Origin: Actinophytocola sp963825445
Lineage (GTDB): Bacteria > Actinomycetota > Actinomycetes > Mycobacteriales > Pseudonocardiaceae
Direction: 5' to 3'
DNA length: 64,000 nt
Assembly (NCBI GenBank): GCA_963825445.1
Contig: CAWGTM010000007.1
Span: 1 to 64,000, forward strand
This document shows, piece after piece, positions 9,183 to 19,187 of the stretch. The translations under genes and the position numbers were made by a program. Position 1 is the first letter of the stretch. Each line of letters starts with the position of its first letter. Below the pieces are notes generated by a model, which was not told the origin of the DNA, made no database searches, and worked only from the letters and a program-made list of their open reading frames with translations.

Positions 9183-9530
9183 CTAGTGGCGGGCCCGGCG
9201 GACTCGGTTGCGCAGCTGCAGGATCCGGACCGTGCCGGGGACGACCACGAGCAGAGCGCCCGCCACCACTCCCAGCAGGATCGCCACCGCCAGTGACAGG
9301 CTGCCGTCGAAGCCGAAGAACTCGACCTCGACGGACTGGCCGTTCTGCATGATGAAGATCAGCAGCAGCACGAGCACGAGGGCGCCGACGATCAGGCCCA
9401 CCCACAGGGTGCCGGTCCGGGACCGACGCGACGGCGCCTGCTCGGGTTCGGGTGAAGGAGAAGAAGGAGGCGGGAGCGGCGGCTCCTGACCGATCGGCTC
9501 CGAGTGGTCGTGTGGTTGTGCGTGAATCAT
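9183..9530 (-). CDS. LapA-domain (DUF1049) membrane protein
   Basis: This 115-residue protein has a Pro-rich cytoplasmic N-terminus (about 38 residues), then a membrane helix (LWVGLIVGALVLVLLLIFI), a short loop with QNGQSVEVEFFGFDGSL, and a second helix (LAVAILLGVVAGALLVVV), ending in an Arg-rich tail. The QN-x-x-x-V-x-V-x-F pattern between two helices is typical of the lipopolysaccharide-assembly LapA / DUF1049 family. In actinomycetes such proteins have no defined role. ATG 9,530 is the only convincing start. Confidence 0.85.
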   Translation of the reverse strand: MIHAQPHDHSEPIGQEPPLPPPSSPSPEPEQAPSRRSRTGTLWVGLIVGALVLVLLLIFIMQNGQSVEVEFFGFDGSLSLAVAILLGVVAGALLVVVPGTVRILQLRNRVRRARH

Positions 9531-9731
9531 GTCGTGTCCCCTCGCGGCGGACGGCCTCGGCTGATCCGGGACCGGCCCCTACCTGCGGTTACCCGCCGCA
9601 CACCGCCCAAACCCGCTGACCACGGGGTTCACCGAAACGTGTTGCGGCCGAAAAGTGCGGGGTCGGGTAGCGCGACGCTCCGTGCTGGACGACGATGACA
9701 CGATCTCGCCCACACCCTGGAGCGCTCAACC

Positions 9732-10784
9732 GTGTCTGTCGACTCCTTCGCGCCCGCGCGGCTCACCATGGCTCGTGAGCTGGCCGGCCTGCGCAAGCGG
9801 GAGCTGGCCGACGCGATCGAACGGCCGGCCGACGCGGTCTCCCGGTACGAGCTGGGCCAGTCGCAGCCCACGGCCGACGTTCTCCAGAAGTGCGCCGCCG
9901 CCCTCGACGTCGACATCACCTTCTTCACGGCCGGCCGCCCCCACCTGCGTCTCGACACGGCCGGCGCGCACTTCCGCTCCCTGCGAGCCACGACCGCCGT
10001 CCAACGTCAGCAGGCCCTCGCCCACGTCGAGCTGCTCTGGGAGCTGACCGACCAGCTCGACCACGTGATCGAGCTGCCGACCGTCGACCTCGACCTGCCA
10101 CCCGGCGACCCCGCCACCACCGCCCGCCGCCTGCGCGACGCCTGGCACCTGCCGCCCGGGCCGGTCGTCCACCTGGTTCGCCATCTCGAGGCCCGCGGCA
10201 TCGTGATCACCGGTATTCCGGACAGCGAGCGCATCGACGCGTTCTCCGCCGCCCTCCACGGCAGGCCGATGATCGCCCTGTCCGCGCGCGGCAACCCGAT
10301 GCGCCGCCGGTTCTCCGTCGCCCACGAGGTCGGCCACCTGCTCCTGCATCCCGAACCCGCACCGGGGTCGGGCCGGCACGAGCGGGACGCCAACGTCTTC
10401 GCCGCCGAGTTCCTCATGCCCGCCGCCGAGTTGGGCGAGCAACTGCCCGCACCGGACGACGTCCCCGCGTTGAAGGACCTGGCCGACGGCTACGGCGTCT
10501 CGGTCACGGCACTCGCCTACCGCGGCAAGGACCTCGGCCGCTACGACGACGCCGACCTGCGCCGCACCCTCGCCACCATCGCGCGTCTCGGCTGGCGCAA
10601 GAACGAGCCCGTCCGCTCGGAGTTCCCGGGTGAGCAGCCGATGCTCCTCGTGCAGGCCGTCGAACTGGCGGCGGCCCACGGGCTGCCGCTCCCCCGCCTC
10701 GCGGCCGCGCTCCACATCGGACTCCCCCGCCTGCGTCAGCTGATCGGTCTGCCGGACCAGCGGCCACGGCTGCGACTGGTGTAG
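9732..10784 (+). CDS. XRE-family regulator fused to ImmA/IrrE metallopeptidase
   Basis: Residues 10-60 form an XRE helix-turn-helix (RLTMARELAGLRKRELADAI, VSRYELGQSQPT). From about residue 180 comes the ImmA/IrrE (DUF955) peptidase with the zinc motif HEVGHLLLH and the third ligand in ANVFAAEFLMP. Such fusions cleave or replace a partner repressor in stress responses, mobile elements or toxin systems. Here no integrase or toxin is adjacent; instead the stop overlaps by one base the AraC gene (TAGTG), so the two are probably co-transcribed. GTG 9,732 is the start. At 350 residues the length is normal for the family. Confidence 0.9.
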   Translation: MSVDSFAPARLTMARELAGLRKRELADAIERPADAVSRYELGQSQPTADVLQKCAAALDVDITFFTAGRPHLRLDTAGAHFRSLRATTAVQRQQALAHVELLWELTDQLDHVIELPTVDLDLPPGDPATTARRLRDAWHLPPGPVVHLVRHLEARGIVITGIPDSERIDAFSAALHGRPMIALSARGNPMRRRFSVAHEVGHLLLHPEPAPGSGRHERDANVFAAEFLMPAAELGEQLPAPDDVPALKDLADGYGVSVTALAYRGKDLGRYDDADLRRTLATIARLGWRKNEPVRSEFPGEQPMLLVQAVELAAAHGLPLPRLAAALHIGLPRLRQLIGLPDQRPRLRLV

Positions 10785-11584
10785 TGGACTTCGCCTTCGT
10801 CTCCCGTCCGGCGCCGGCCGCGCTGGCGCACTGCGTCGAGTCCATCTGGCACGCCCGCGGCCAGATCGGCTATCGGCGCGAACTCATCGCGCCCACCGGA
10901 TCGACGGTCGCCGGCATCGTCCTCGGCCCGCCCATCCGGCAGACCCCGCTGGACGGCGATCCGTTCCTCGCCACCACCGGGTTCCTCATCGGCCCGCACG
11001 ACCGGCCGATCGTCAACGAACCGACGGGCGACACATGGTGCGTCGGCATCGTGGCCACACCGGTCGGCTGCCGTGCCGCGTTCGGCGTCGACCCGGCCGG
11101 GATCAGGGGGCGGGTGACCGCCTGGCCGCCCGCCGCGCAGCTGCGCGCCCGACTCACCGACCTGACCCCGGACGAGGCGATCGCGCTGGTGGCGAGCACC
11201 CTCGAACCCCAGCCGGTGCCCGGTCTCGACCGCATCGCCGACGCCGTGGCGGCACTCGAGGCCGACCCGACCCGCGGCATCGCCGAACTGGCCGCCGACC
11301 TGGGGATCTCCCACGGTCACCTGGACCGCGAGTTCCTCCGCGTGGTCGGCGTCGGACCCCGGGTGCTCGCCCGGACGCTGCGGTTGCGAAGCCTCCTGGA
11401 GAACATCGACGTCTACGGCAAGGTCGAGTGGACCGCCCTCGCCGGCCGGCTCGGCTGGTTCGACCAGGCCCACCTGATCCGGGACTTCAAGCGGCACACG
11501 GGGGTGACGCCGTCGGAGTACCAGGCGGCGCAGCGCCGTGAGTTCGACCCGGCCGAGGCCGCGCCGGGTTTCGTGCCCGAGTGA
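10784..11584 (+). CDS. AraC-family transcriptional regulator
   Basis: This 266-residue protein has an N-terminal AraC-ligand-type region similar to DUF6597 (ALAHCVESIWHARG) and a C-terminal AraC DNA-binding domain from about residue 160. The first helix-turn-helix reads GIAELAADLGISHGHLDREF, and the second LAGRLGWFDQAHLIRDFKRHTGVTP with SEYQ. It starts with a GTG sharing its first base with the XRE/ImmA stop codon, and is followed 34 bases later by an SRPBCC gene. The small-molecule signal is unknown. Confidence 0.9.
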   Translation: MDFAFVSRPAPAALAHCVESIWHARGQIGYRRELIAPTGSTVAGIVLGPPIRQTPLDGDPFLATTGFLIGPHDRPIVNEPTGDTWCVGIVATPVGCRAAFGVDPAGIRGRVTAWPPAAQLRARLTDLTPDEAIALVASTLEPQPVPGLDRIADAVAALEADPTRGIAELAADLGISHGHLDREFLRVVGVGPRVLARTLRLRSLLENIDVYGKVEWTALAGRLGWFDQAHLIRDFKRHTGVTPSEYQAAQRREFDPAEAAPGFVPE

Positions 11585-11618
11585 AATCCGTCCAATACGG
11601 CCGGGGTGGACGGGCGCG

Positions 11619-12035
11619 ATGCTGCGCCGCATGAGCACAGCGTTCGAGGTGACCGAGACCATCGCGCGGCCGGTCGAGACCGTCTGGCGGGTCCTGACCG
11701 ACTGGGACCGCGCCCCCGACTGGATGCCCGGTGTGGAGGACGCGCGCGCCGACGGCGAGACGCTGCGGTTCCGCGCGCGGGGCAAGGACCGCACCAGTCG
11801 GATCAGCGCGGTGGAGCCCGGCCGGTCGATCACGCTGACGTCCGTGCAGGGCGGCGTCCGCGCCGACTACCGGTACGCCATCACGCCGTCCGGCGCGGGC
11901 ACCCGGACCACCCTCACGGCCGACTGCGAGTTCACCGGCCTCTGGCGACTGGCCGCACCCGCGCTGCGAGGGCTGATCCGCCGCACGGACGGCGGCCAGC
12001 TCACCGCGTTGAAGCGCCTGATCGAAGCGACCTAG
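11619..12035 (+). CDS. SRPBCC family protein (polyketide cyclase/START-like)
   Basis: This 138-residue protein has the SRPBCC pattern FEVTETIARPVETVWRVL, then WDRAPDWMPGVEDA, RFRARGKDRTSRI, and a C-terminal amphipathic helix. These helix-grip proteins bind hydrophobic ligands in a central cavity. ATG 11,619 is favoured by GGGGTGGA eight bases upstream; ATG 11,631 is the other candidate. Its stop overlaps by four bases the stop of the converging siderophore-interacting protein. It may belong to the XRE/AraC transcription unit. Confidence 0.85.
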   Translation: MLRRMSTAFEVTETIARPVETVWRVLTDWDRAPDWMPGVEDARADGETLRFRARGKDRTSRISAVEPGRSITLTSVQGGVRADYRYAITPSGAGTRTTLTADCEFTGLWRLAAPALRGLIRRTDGGQLTALKRLIEAT

Positions 12036-12877
12036 AGACGGACCTGGCCGACGCGCCAGTAGCCGGAGAACAGGATCTTCCGGCGGTCCACGCCGCGTTC
12101 CCTCACCAGGTGCCGGCGCAGTCCGGTGGCGAGCGCGGCCTCCCCGCACAGCCACGCGTAGTCCACACCGGACACTTCGGCCGCGCGGACGGCTTCCAGC
12201 GCCGCCGTTCCGGGGGCGTCCTCGCCGCGGACGAGCCACGTCACGGGCACGTCCGTGTCGATCGGCAGGCGGTAGTCCTCCGTCGGGATCTCCACGTACA
12301 CCAGGGTTTCCGCCGGCACGCCCGTCTCCAGGATGGCCGACAGTGCCGGCAGGGCCGTCTCGTCGCCCACCAGCAGGTATTTCCCGGCGCCCGGTGGCCG
12401 GTAGGTGGCCGGACCGGCACGGAATCCCACCACCTGACCGGGTTCCGCCACGCTCGCCCACCGCGAGCCGGGGCCGGCGTCGCCGTGGAGGACGAAGTCC
12501 ACGTCGATCTCGCGGTCGGCCGGGCGCCGCGCGCGGATCGTGTACCAGCGCATCTCGGGCTGCTGGTTCTCCGGGAGCTTGTTGATGGCCTGGCGCACGT
12601 TGATCCGGTCGGCGCTCGGCATGGTGACCGTCGGGCTGCCGGGTGGTGGCATGAGCAGCGCGAAGTACTCGTCCGGGCCGGTCTGGCGGAGCGTGGCGAA
12701 CTCGTTGGCACGGAACGTGATCCGCCGCAGGTGCGGGTGCAGCTCACTTACCGCGTGGACGGTCATCGTGAACTGGTCCCACACCTCCCGTGTCTCCGGC
12801 GGCGCCATGATGAGCGACACGGCCTTGCTCAGCACCTTGTGTTGCAGCTGTTCGAACGTCGAGTAGTTCGGTGTCAC
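12032..12877 (-). CDS. siderophore-interacting protein (flavin-dependent ferric-siderophore reductase)
   Basis: This 281-residue protein has the SIP two-domain layout. The FAD-binding part has HPHLRRITFRANEF, RWYTIRARR (the RxYT flavin motif) and EIDVDFVLHGDAGPGSRWA. The C-terminal NAD(P)H-binding part has YLLVGDETALPALSAIL, DYAWLCGEAALATGLRRHL and ILFSGYWRVG. Members release iron from siderophores or haem in the cytoplasm. AAGGG precedes the GTG start. It is divergent from a second SIP gene with an iron-box-like palindrome in the 78-base gap, so iron repression of both is likely. Confidence 0.93.
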   Translation of the reverse strand: MTPNYSTFEQLQHKVLSKAVSLIMAPPETREVWDQFTMTVHAVSELHPHLRRITFRANEFATLRQTGPDEYFALLMPPPGSPTVTMPSADRINVRQAINKLPENQQPEMRWYTIRARRPADREIDVDFVLHGDAGPGSRWASVAEPGQVVGFRAGPATYRPPGAGKYLLVGDETALPALSAILETGVPAETLVYVEIPTEDYRLPIDTDVPVTWLVRGEDAPGTAALEAVRAAEVSGVDYAWLCGEAALATGLRRHLVRERGVDRRKILFSGYWRVGQVRL

Positions 12878-12912
12878 CAGTGCCCTTCCATTCCCCTGCG
12901 ACTGAGCAGAGG

Positions 12913-12931
12913 CTAGCCTAAGTTAGGCTAG
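12913..12931. promoter_or_regulatory. iron-box-like palindrome (IdeR/DmdR type)
   Basis: CTAGCCTAAGTTAGGCTAG is a perfect 9-1-9 inverted repeat made of the TTAGGCTAG half-sites typical of iron-dependent DtxR-family regulators in actinomycetes. The half-site order differs from the textbook box, where TTAGG is at the outside, so the true box may be two overlapping half-boxes. It lies between divergent siderophore-interacting protein genes. Confidence 0.65.
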
Positions 12932-12955
12932 GCACACTGAAGGGAAGGTGAGTCG

Positions 12956-13714
12956 ATGAACGTCCAGCGACCGGTGCTCGTCACCGTGACCGCCACCAGG
13001 CCGTTGACGCCGCGGCTCACCCGCGTGACGTTCGCCGGTGACGATCTCGAGCAGTTCGCCTACGAGGGCCCTGACCAGCTGGTTCGGCTGTTCATCCCGA
13101 ACGAGCACGACGCCGAGCTGGCGCTGCCGGTCACCACCGACTGGTGGGCCGAGCTGTGCGCCCTGCCCGAGTCGATCCGCCCGGTCGTCCGCAACTACAC
13201 GGTGCGCCGGTTCGACCGGGACGAGCGCGAACTCGACATCGACTTCGTGCTGCACGACCACAACGCCGGGCCCGGCTCGGCGTGGGCGATGACCGCCACC
13301 GTCGGCCAGAAGGTCGGCATGCTCAGCGACGGCGCCGACTACGCCCCGCCCGCCGACACCGACTGGCAGCTCCTGGTGGGCGACGAAAGCTCACTGCCGG
13401 CCGTGGCGGCCATCCTCGAGTCACTCCCCGACGCCACGAAGGCGGTCGTGCTCATCGAGGTGGCCGACGAGCAGGACGAACTGCCGCTCACCGTGCCGCC
13501 GAACGTCACGCTGGCGTGGCTGCACCGCGGCGACACCCACCGCCGGGGCGCGCTCACGCTGGCCGACCTCAAGTCCCGCGACCTGCCCGACGGCATCCCC
13601 TACGCCTGGGTGGCCGGCGAGTCCAAGCTGGCCACGGGCGTGCGTCGCCACCTGGTGAACCACCGGGGCGTGGCGAAGAAGCGCATCTACTTCTGCGGCT
13701 ACTGGCGCGCCTGA
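12956..13714 (+). CDS. siderophore-interacting protein (second, divergent copy)
   Basis: This 252-residue member of the same SIP family as its divergent neighbour has LTPRLTRVTFAGDDLEQF, RNYTVRRFDRD (flavin motif), LDIDFVLHDHNAGPGSAWA, LLVGDESSLPAVAAIL, YAWVAGESKLATGVRRHL and IYFCGYWRA. AGGGAAGGTG (12,941-12,950) is a good ribosome site for ATG 12,956. The protein is about 30 residues shorter at the N-terminus than the 12,032 copy. Two differing paralogues under one iron box suggest use of different siderophores or cofactors. No siderophore biosynthesis or uptake gene is in the window. Confidence 0.93.
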   Translation: MNVQRPVLVTVTATRPLTPRLTRVTFAGDDLEQFAYEGPDQLVRLFIPNEHDAELALPVTTDWWAELCALPESIRPVVRNYTVRRFDRDERELDIDFVLHDHNAGPGSAWAMTATVGQKVGMLSDGADYAPPADTDWQLLVGDESSLPAVAAILESLPDATKAVVLIEVADEQDELPLTVPPNVTLAWLHRGDTHRRGALTLADLKSRDLPDGIPYAWVAGESKLATGVRRHLVNHRGVAKKRIYFCGYWRA

Positions 13715-13717
13715 CGG

Positions 13718-13867
13718 TCAGGCCAGCTTCGGCTTCGGCCGCGGGGTGGGCTGCTCGGTACTGGTCATCTGCTGTTGCTCGGGCTGAGTTTTCATGGTCG
13801 GTTCCGGTCCCTGGTCGATGAACCGTTCACGGCATCGCCGGGCCAGTCGCCTCGCTGCTGCGGTCAT
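13718..13867 (-). CDS. small peptide ORF (49 aa), unknown function
   Basis: ATG 13,867 is preceded by AAGGAGT, one of the best ribosome sites in the window. The 49-residue product begins MTAAARRLARRCRERF, is Gln/Thr-rich in the middle and ends PTPRPKPKLA. It is basic at both ends, has a single Cys and lacks a signal peptide. It lies 53 bases downstream of, and in line with, the zinc alcohol dehydrogenase. Third-position GC is lower than in neighbours. It could be a regulatory leader, a small basic protein or a precursor peptide; nothing around it (no maturase, no exporter) supports the last idea. Confidence 0.5.
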   Translation of the reverse strand: MTAAARRLARRCRERFIDQGPEPTMKTQPEQQQMTSTEQPTPRPKPKLA

Positions 13868-13920
13868 GGCTACTCCTTGGTCCGATGGGGGCGTACCCGC
13901 CGGCTGAAGGAGTTACACCT

Positions 13921-14958
13921 TCACGGTTCGAGGATCAGGCGGATTGGATCGCCGTCCTTCGTGGTCAGTCGCGCGACCGCCTCGGCCGCGTCGGCGAGCG
14001 GCAGCGTGCCGGAGATCGACCGGCCGAGGTCGAGGCGCCCGTAGCGGGTCAGCGCCACCAGTTGCTCGACGGCGCCGGGCGTCGAGCCGTAGTTGCCGAG
14101 GATCTGCTGGTTCCGGACGGTCAGGCCGAGACTGTCCAGCTTCAGCGGCTCGGGAGTGAGGCCGACCAGCACCAGCCGCCCACCCAGACCGAGGCAGGGC
14201 GCCGCCTGTGTGCGGACGGCGGCCACGCCGGCGAAGTCGTACGCCACGTCGAGACCGGTGCCGCCGGTGACGGCCATGATCTGGTCGCGCACGTCCGGGG
14301 CGCCAGAGTCGATGGCCACGTCCGCGCCGAACTCCAACGCCCGCTCCCTACCGGCCGGCAGCGGGTCGACCGCCACGATCGGGGCGACGCCGAGAAGCCG
14401 GAGCAACTGAACGGCGTGCGCGCCGAGCCCGCCGATGCCCCAAACACCGGCCGGGCGACCCGGCTCCGCGCGTCCGGTGCCGGTGACCGCGCCCCACGGC
14501 GTGGACACGGCGTCCGGCACGATGGCCGCCTGGTCGAACGGCAGGCTGTCCGGAATGGACACGAGCGTGTGGTGGCTGGCCAGCGCGAACTCCGCCCAGC
14601 CGCCGTCGTAGTCCACCCCTCGGGTCTGGGTCATGAGGCAGGGCTGGTGGAACCGCTGGCAGTTGGGACAGCGGCCGCACCGTTCACCCGCCTGGAGCAC
14701 CACCCGGTCGCCGACCCGCCACGGGTCGGGCACGTCGGCGCCGAGCGACTCGATCTCACCGGCGACCTCGTGGCCGAGCGTCACCTCGGGCACCGGGAGG
14801 AACCTCGGCGTGAGGCTGCCGTCGATCAGGTGCACGTCGGACAGGCACACACCGGCCGCCCGCACCCGGATCAGCACCTGCCCCGGCCCGGGCGAAGGCA
14901 CCGGCACCTCCCGGACGGCGAACTCCTTGGTCTGCACGTTCAGCCGGCCGGCCAGCAT
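13921..14958 (-). CDS. zinc-dependent alcohol dehydrogenase (MDR superfamily)
   Basis: This 345-residue protein is a zinc MDR. Catalytic zinc ligands are in AGVCLSDVHL and TLGHEVAGE. The structural zinc Cys cluster is CGRCPNCQRFHQPC. The NAD(P) Rossmann motif is GIGGLGAHAVQLL. DYDGGWAEFALA and the C-terminal DAAEAVARL are typical of the family. It oxidises primary or secondary alcohols or reduces carbonyls; the substrate is unknown. It is divergent from the secreted metallophosphoesterase and followed by the small peptide ORF. Confidence 0.92.
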   Translation of the reverse strand: MLAGRLNVQTKEFAVREVPVPSPGPGQVLIRVRAAGVCLSDVHLIDGSLTPRFLPVPEVTLGHEVAGEIESLGADVPDPWRVGDRVVLQAGERCGRCPNCQRFHQPCLMTQTRGVDYDGGWAEFALASHHTLVSIPDSLPFDQAAIVPDAVSTPWGAVTGTGRAEPGRPAGVWGIGGLGAHAVQLLRLLGVAPIVAVDPLPAGRERALEFGADVAIDSGAPDVRDQIMAVTGGTGLDVAYDFAGVAAVRTQAAPCLGLGGRLVLVGLTPEPLKLDSLGLTVRNQQILGNYGSTPGAVEQLVALTRYGRLDLGRSISGTLPLADAAEAVARLTTKDGDPIRLILEP

Positions 14959-15046
14959 CGTCGCTCCCCACGTCAGGTGATCACGGTCTCCCCGAGACTA
15001 GATCCTCCGGGTAGTCTCCACTCCGCCGATCACGTGGAGGTCCGCC

Positions 15047-16791
<1,745 letters not shown>

Positions 16792-16795
<4 letters not shown>

Positions 16796-16966
16796 TGTCC
16801 TGAGTCGGAAGTCGGTGTGCCTATCGGCGGATCCAGTTTTCCGCTGGCAAGGCGCCGGAGGTCCTCGTACCGGGTTGTACTCGGGCCTTTCGGCAACGCG
16901 GTCCCGCCAGCCCGGCACTCGCTGGGCCGTCGAGAAGCGTGCCGAACCTTCGACTCAGGACACTAG
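16792..16966. mobile_element. MITE, 167 bp between CTAG target duplications
   Basis: The ends are inverted repeats: left TGTCCTGAGTCGGAAG and right TTCGACTCAGGACA (12 outer bases identical), flanked by CTAG at 16,792-16,795 and 16,963-16,966. No ORF inside resembles a transposase. The size, short TIRs and CTAG duplication fit a non-autonomous IS5-group element. Both flanking genes end within the CTAG copies: the phosphoesterase TAG in the left one, and the hydroxyacid dehydrogenase stop (CTA on this strand) in the right one. Before insertion the two stop codons would have overlapped in a single CTAG. Confidence 0.8.
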
Positions 16967-17865
16967 GTCACGGGTGTCAGCAGCGTGCCGTCGGTGAGGA
17001 ACTGGCGTAGGTTGCGGACCGCCAGGTCGCCCATGGCCCAGCGGGTTTCGGTGGTGGCGCTCGCGATGTGGGGCAGCAGCACCACGTTGTCCAGGTCCAG
17101 CAGCGGCGTCGGGACGTTCGGTTCATCGGCGAACACGTCCAGCGCGGCGCCGGCCAGGCGGCCCTCGACCAGGGCGGACACCAGGGCCGGCTCGTCGACC
17201 ACGCTGCCTCGCGCGATGTTCACCAGGTAGCCGTCGGGGCCGAGCGCGTCCAGAACCTCGGCCGAAACCAGGCCGGCGGTGGCCGAGCCGCCGGAGGTCG
17301 CCACCACCAGTGCGTCCACAGAGGACGCCAACATCACCGGGGAGGAAGCGTAGGCATACGGCACGTCCGAGACTCGATGCCGCGAGTGGTAGCTGATCGC
17401 CATGTCGAAGCCCGCCAGCCGGCGGGCGATGGCCTGCCCGATCCGGCCCAACCCCAGGATGCCCACCCGCTTGCCGCTGACCTTCGTGGCCAGCGGGTAC
17501 TGCCCACGCGCCCAGTCGCCCCGCCGCACGAACCGTTCGGCGGAAGACAGCCGGCGCATGACGTCGATCAGGCCACCCACCGCCAGGTCGGCCACGCAGT
17601 CGGTGAGCACGTCGGGAGTATTGCTCACCACGATGCCCTTCGACCGCGCGTACGCCACGTCCGTCGTCTCGTAGCCCACTCCGAAGTGGACGATCGCACG
17701 CAGCTTCGGCAGCGCGTCGATCTGGGAGTTGGTCACGCCGAACCGTGAGCTGGTGATCGCCGCGACCACGTCCTCCGTGGGCTCGCGAACCACGTGATAG
17801 GAGTCCTGCAAGGCGTCCTCGACGGAGGCCAACAGTGGACAAGCCTGGAACACGGTGTCGGTCAT
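16963..17865 (-). CDS. 2-hydroxyacid dehydrogenase (D-isomer specific)
   Basis: This 300-residue NAD(P)-dependent dehydrogenase has VGILGLGRIGQAIARRL as the GxGxxG motif near residue 150. Arg, Glu and His of the active site are in NIARGSVVDEPALVSAL, ALDVFADEPNVP and VVLLPHIASATTETR. It resembles hydroxypyruvate/glyoxylate reductases. Its ATG overlaps the gudD stop by four bases, making it the last gene of a four-gene sugar-acid operon, where it may reduce a 2-keto acid by-product. The stop codon is provided by the CTAG copy at the MITE border. Confidence 0.9.
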   Translation of the reverse strand: MTDTVFQACPLLASVEDALQDSYHVVREPTEDVVAAITSSRFGVTNSQIDALPKLRAIVHFGVGYETTDVAYARSKGIVVSNTPDVLTDCVADLAVGGLIDVMRRLSSAERFVRRGDWARGQYPLATKVSGKRVGILGLGRIGQAIARRLAGFDMAISYHSRHRVSDVPYAYASSPVMLASSVDALVVATSGGSATAGLVSAEVLDALGPDGYLVNIARGSVVDEPALVSALVEGRLAGAALDVFADEPNVPTPLLDLDNVVLLPHIASATTETRWAMGDLAVRNLRQFLTDGTLLTPVT

Positions 17866-19187
17866 ACGGTCTCCAGCGCGGGACGTTTCGGATCGAACTT
17901 CCAGCCGGGCACGAGGTACTGCATGGCCACAGTGTCGTCCCGCGCACCGAGCGCCGCCCGCTGGTACAGCTCGTGGGCCGCCTCCACGCGGTCGAGGTCG
18001 AGTTCCACACCCAGGCCGGGCGCGGATGGCACCGTCAGATGTCCGTCCACCAACGGGATCGGCGCTTTGGTCAGCCCTTCGCCGTCCTGCCAGATCCAGT
18101 GCGTGTCGATGGCCGTGATGTCACCGGGCGCCGCGGCCGCCACGTGCGTGAACATGGCGAGCGACACATCGAAGTGGTTGTTCGAGTGCGAACCCCACGT
18201 CAGGCCCCACGCGTCACACAGCTGCGCCACGCGGACCGAGCCGGCCATTGTCCAGAAGTGCGGATCAGCGAGCGGAATGTCCACAGCGGACTGCCGGACG
18301 GCGTGGCCGAGTTGACGCCAGTCGGTGGCCACCATGTTCGTGGCTGTCCGCAATCCGGTAGCACGGCGGAACTCCGCGAGCGTCTCGCGTCCGGAGTAGA
18401 CACCCTCGGCACCGCACGGGTCCTCCGCGTAGGCGAGCACGTGCCGCAGCGAATGGCCGTAGCGGATGGCGTCGTCCAGCATCCAGCCGCCGTTCGGGTC
18501 GAGCGTCAGGTCGGCGTCGGGGAACCGCTCCCCCAGCGCCACCATCACCTCCACCTCGGCCGGCCCGGGCAGCACGCCGCCCTTCAGCTTGAAGTCGGTG
18601 AACCCGTAACGGTCGTGGGCGGCCGACGCCTGCGCCACGATCCCCGCCGGGTCCAGCGCCTCGGCGTTGCGAGCCCGGAACCACGGATCGTCGGATGTGG
18701 ACTCGTCGCGATAGGACAGATCCGTCTTCGCGCGGTCTCCCACGAAGAACAGGTACCCGAGCGCCCGGACCCGTGACCGGTGCTGTCCGTCGCCGAGCAA
18801 CGCCGCCACCGGCAGGTCGAGGAACTGGCCGAGCAGGTCGAGCAGGGCCGCCTCGATGGCCGTCCGCACGTGGACGGTGACACGCAGATCGAACGTCTGC
18901 ATGCCGCGCCCACCGGCATCACGACCACCGAAGCGTGCACCCACCGCCCGCAGCACAGCGTTGTGGTCACCGACCCGAGCGCCGACCACCAGGTCGCGCG
19001 CCTCCTCGAGCGTGGTGGTGATCGCCGGCCCGCCCGGCACCTCACCGACCCCCGTCCGCCCGTCGGAGTCGGTGAGGATCAGCAGGTTCCGCGTGAAGTA
19101 CGGGCCGTGCGCGCCGCTCAGGTTCAGCAGCATGCTGTCCCGACCGGCCACGGGGACCACCCGGTAGCCGGTGATCACCGGTGTCAC
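17862..19187 (-). CDS. gudD: glucarate dehydratase
   Basis: This 441-residue enolase-superfamily protein is close to the family length. Catalytic Lys pair is in FTDFKLKGG, metal ligands are Asp in LTLDPNGGW and Glu in YAEDPCG with Asn in TATNMVATD, and the His base is in WGSHSNNHFD. ALGYLFFVGDRAKTDLSY and MQYLVPGWKFDPKRP are further GlucD traits. It dehydrates D-glucarate to 5-keto-4-deoxy-D-glucarate. The start (ATGACA) overlaps the aldehyde dehydrogenase stop by four bases. Neighbouring kdgD and the ketoglutarate semialdehyde dehydrogenase complete the route to 2-oxoglutarate, which makes this assignment firm. Confidence 0.93.
   Translation of the reverse strand: MTPVITGYRVVPVAGRDSMLLNLSGAHGPYFTRNLLILTDSDGRTGVGEVPGGPAITTTLEEARDLVVGARVGDHNAVLRAVGARFGGRDAGGRGMQTFDLRVTVHVRTAIEAALLDLLGQFLDLPVAALLGDGQHRSRVRALGYLFFVGDRAKTDLSYRDESTSDDPWFRARNAEALDPAGIVAQASAAHDRYGFTDFKLKGGVLPGPAEVEVMVALGERFPDADLTLDPNGGWMLDDAIRYGHSLRHVLAYAEDPCGAEGVYSGRETLAEFRRATGLRTATNMVATDWRQLGHAVRQSAVDIPLADPHFWTMAGSVRVAQLCDAWGLTWGSHSNNHFDVSLAMFTHVAAAAPGDITAIDTHWIWQDGEGLTKAPIPLVDGHLTVPSAPGLGVELDLDRVEAAHELYQRAALGARDDTVAMQYLVPGWKFDPKRPALETV

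Noticed and set aside
9732..10784. Mobile-element or toxin-antitoxin core around the ImmA/IrrE protein
   Set aside because: Neighbours are an AraC regulator and an SRPBCC protein; no integrase, excisionase or toxin is present.
12032..13714. Siderophore biosynthesis cluster
   Set aside because: Only two reductase-type proteins are present; no NRPS, NIS synthetase or uptake transporter.
13718..13867. RiPP precursor peptide
   Set aside because: No maturation enzyme, protease or exporter is nearby, and there is no leader/core pattern I recognise.
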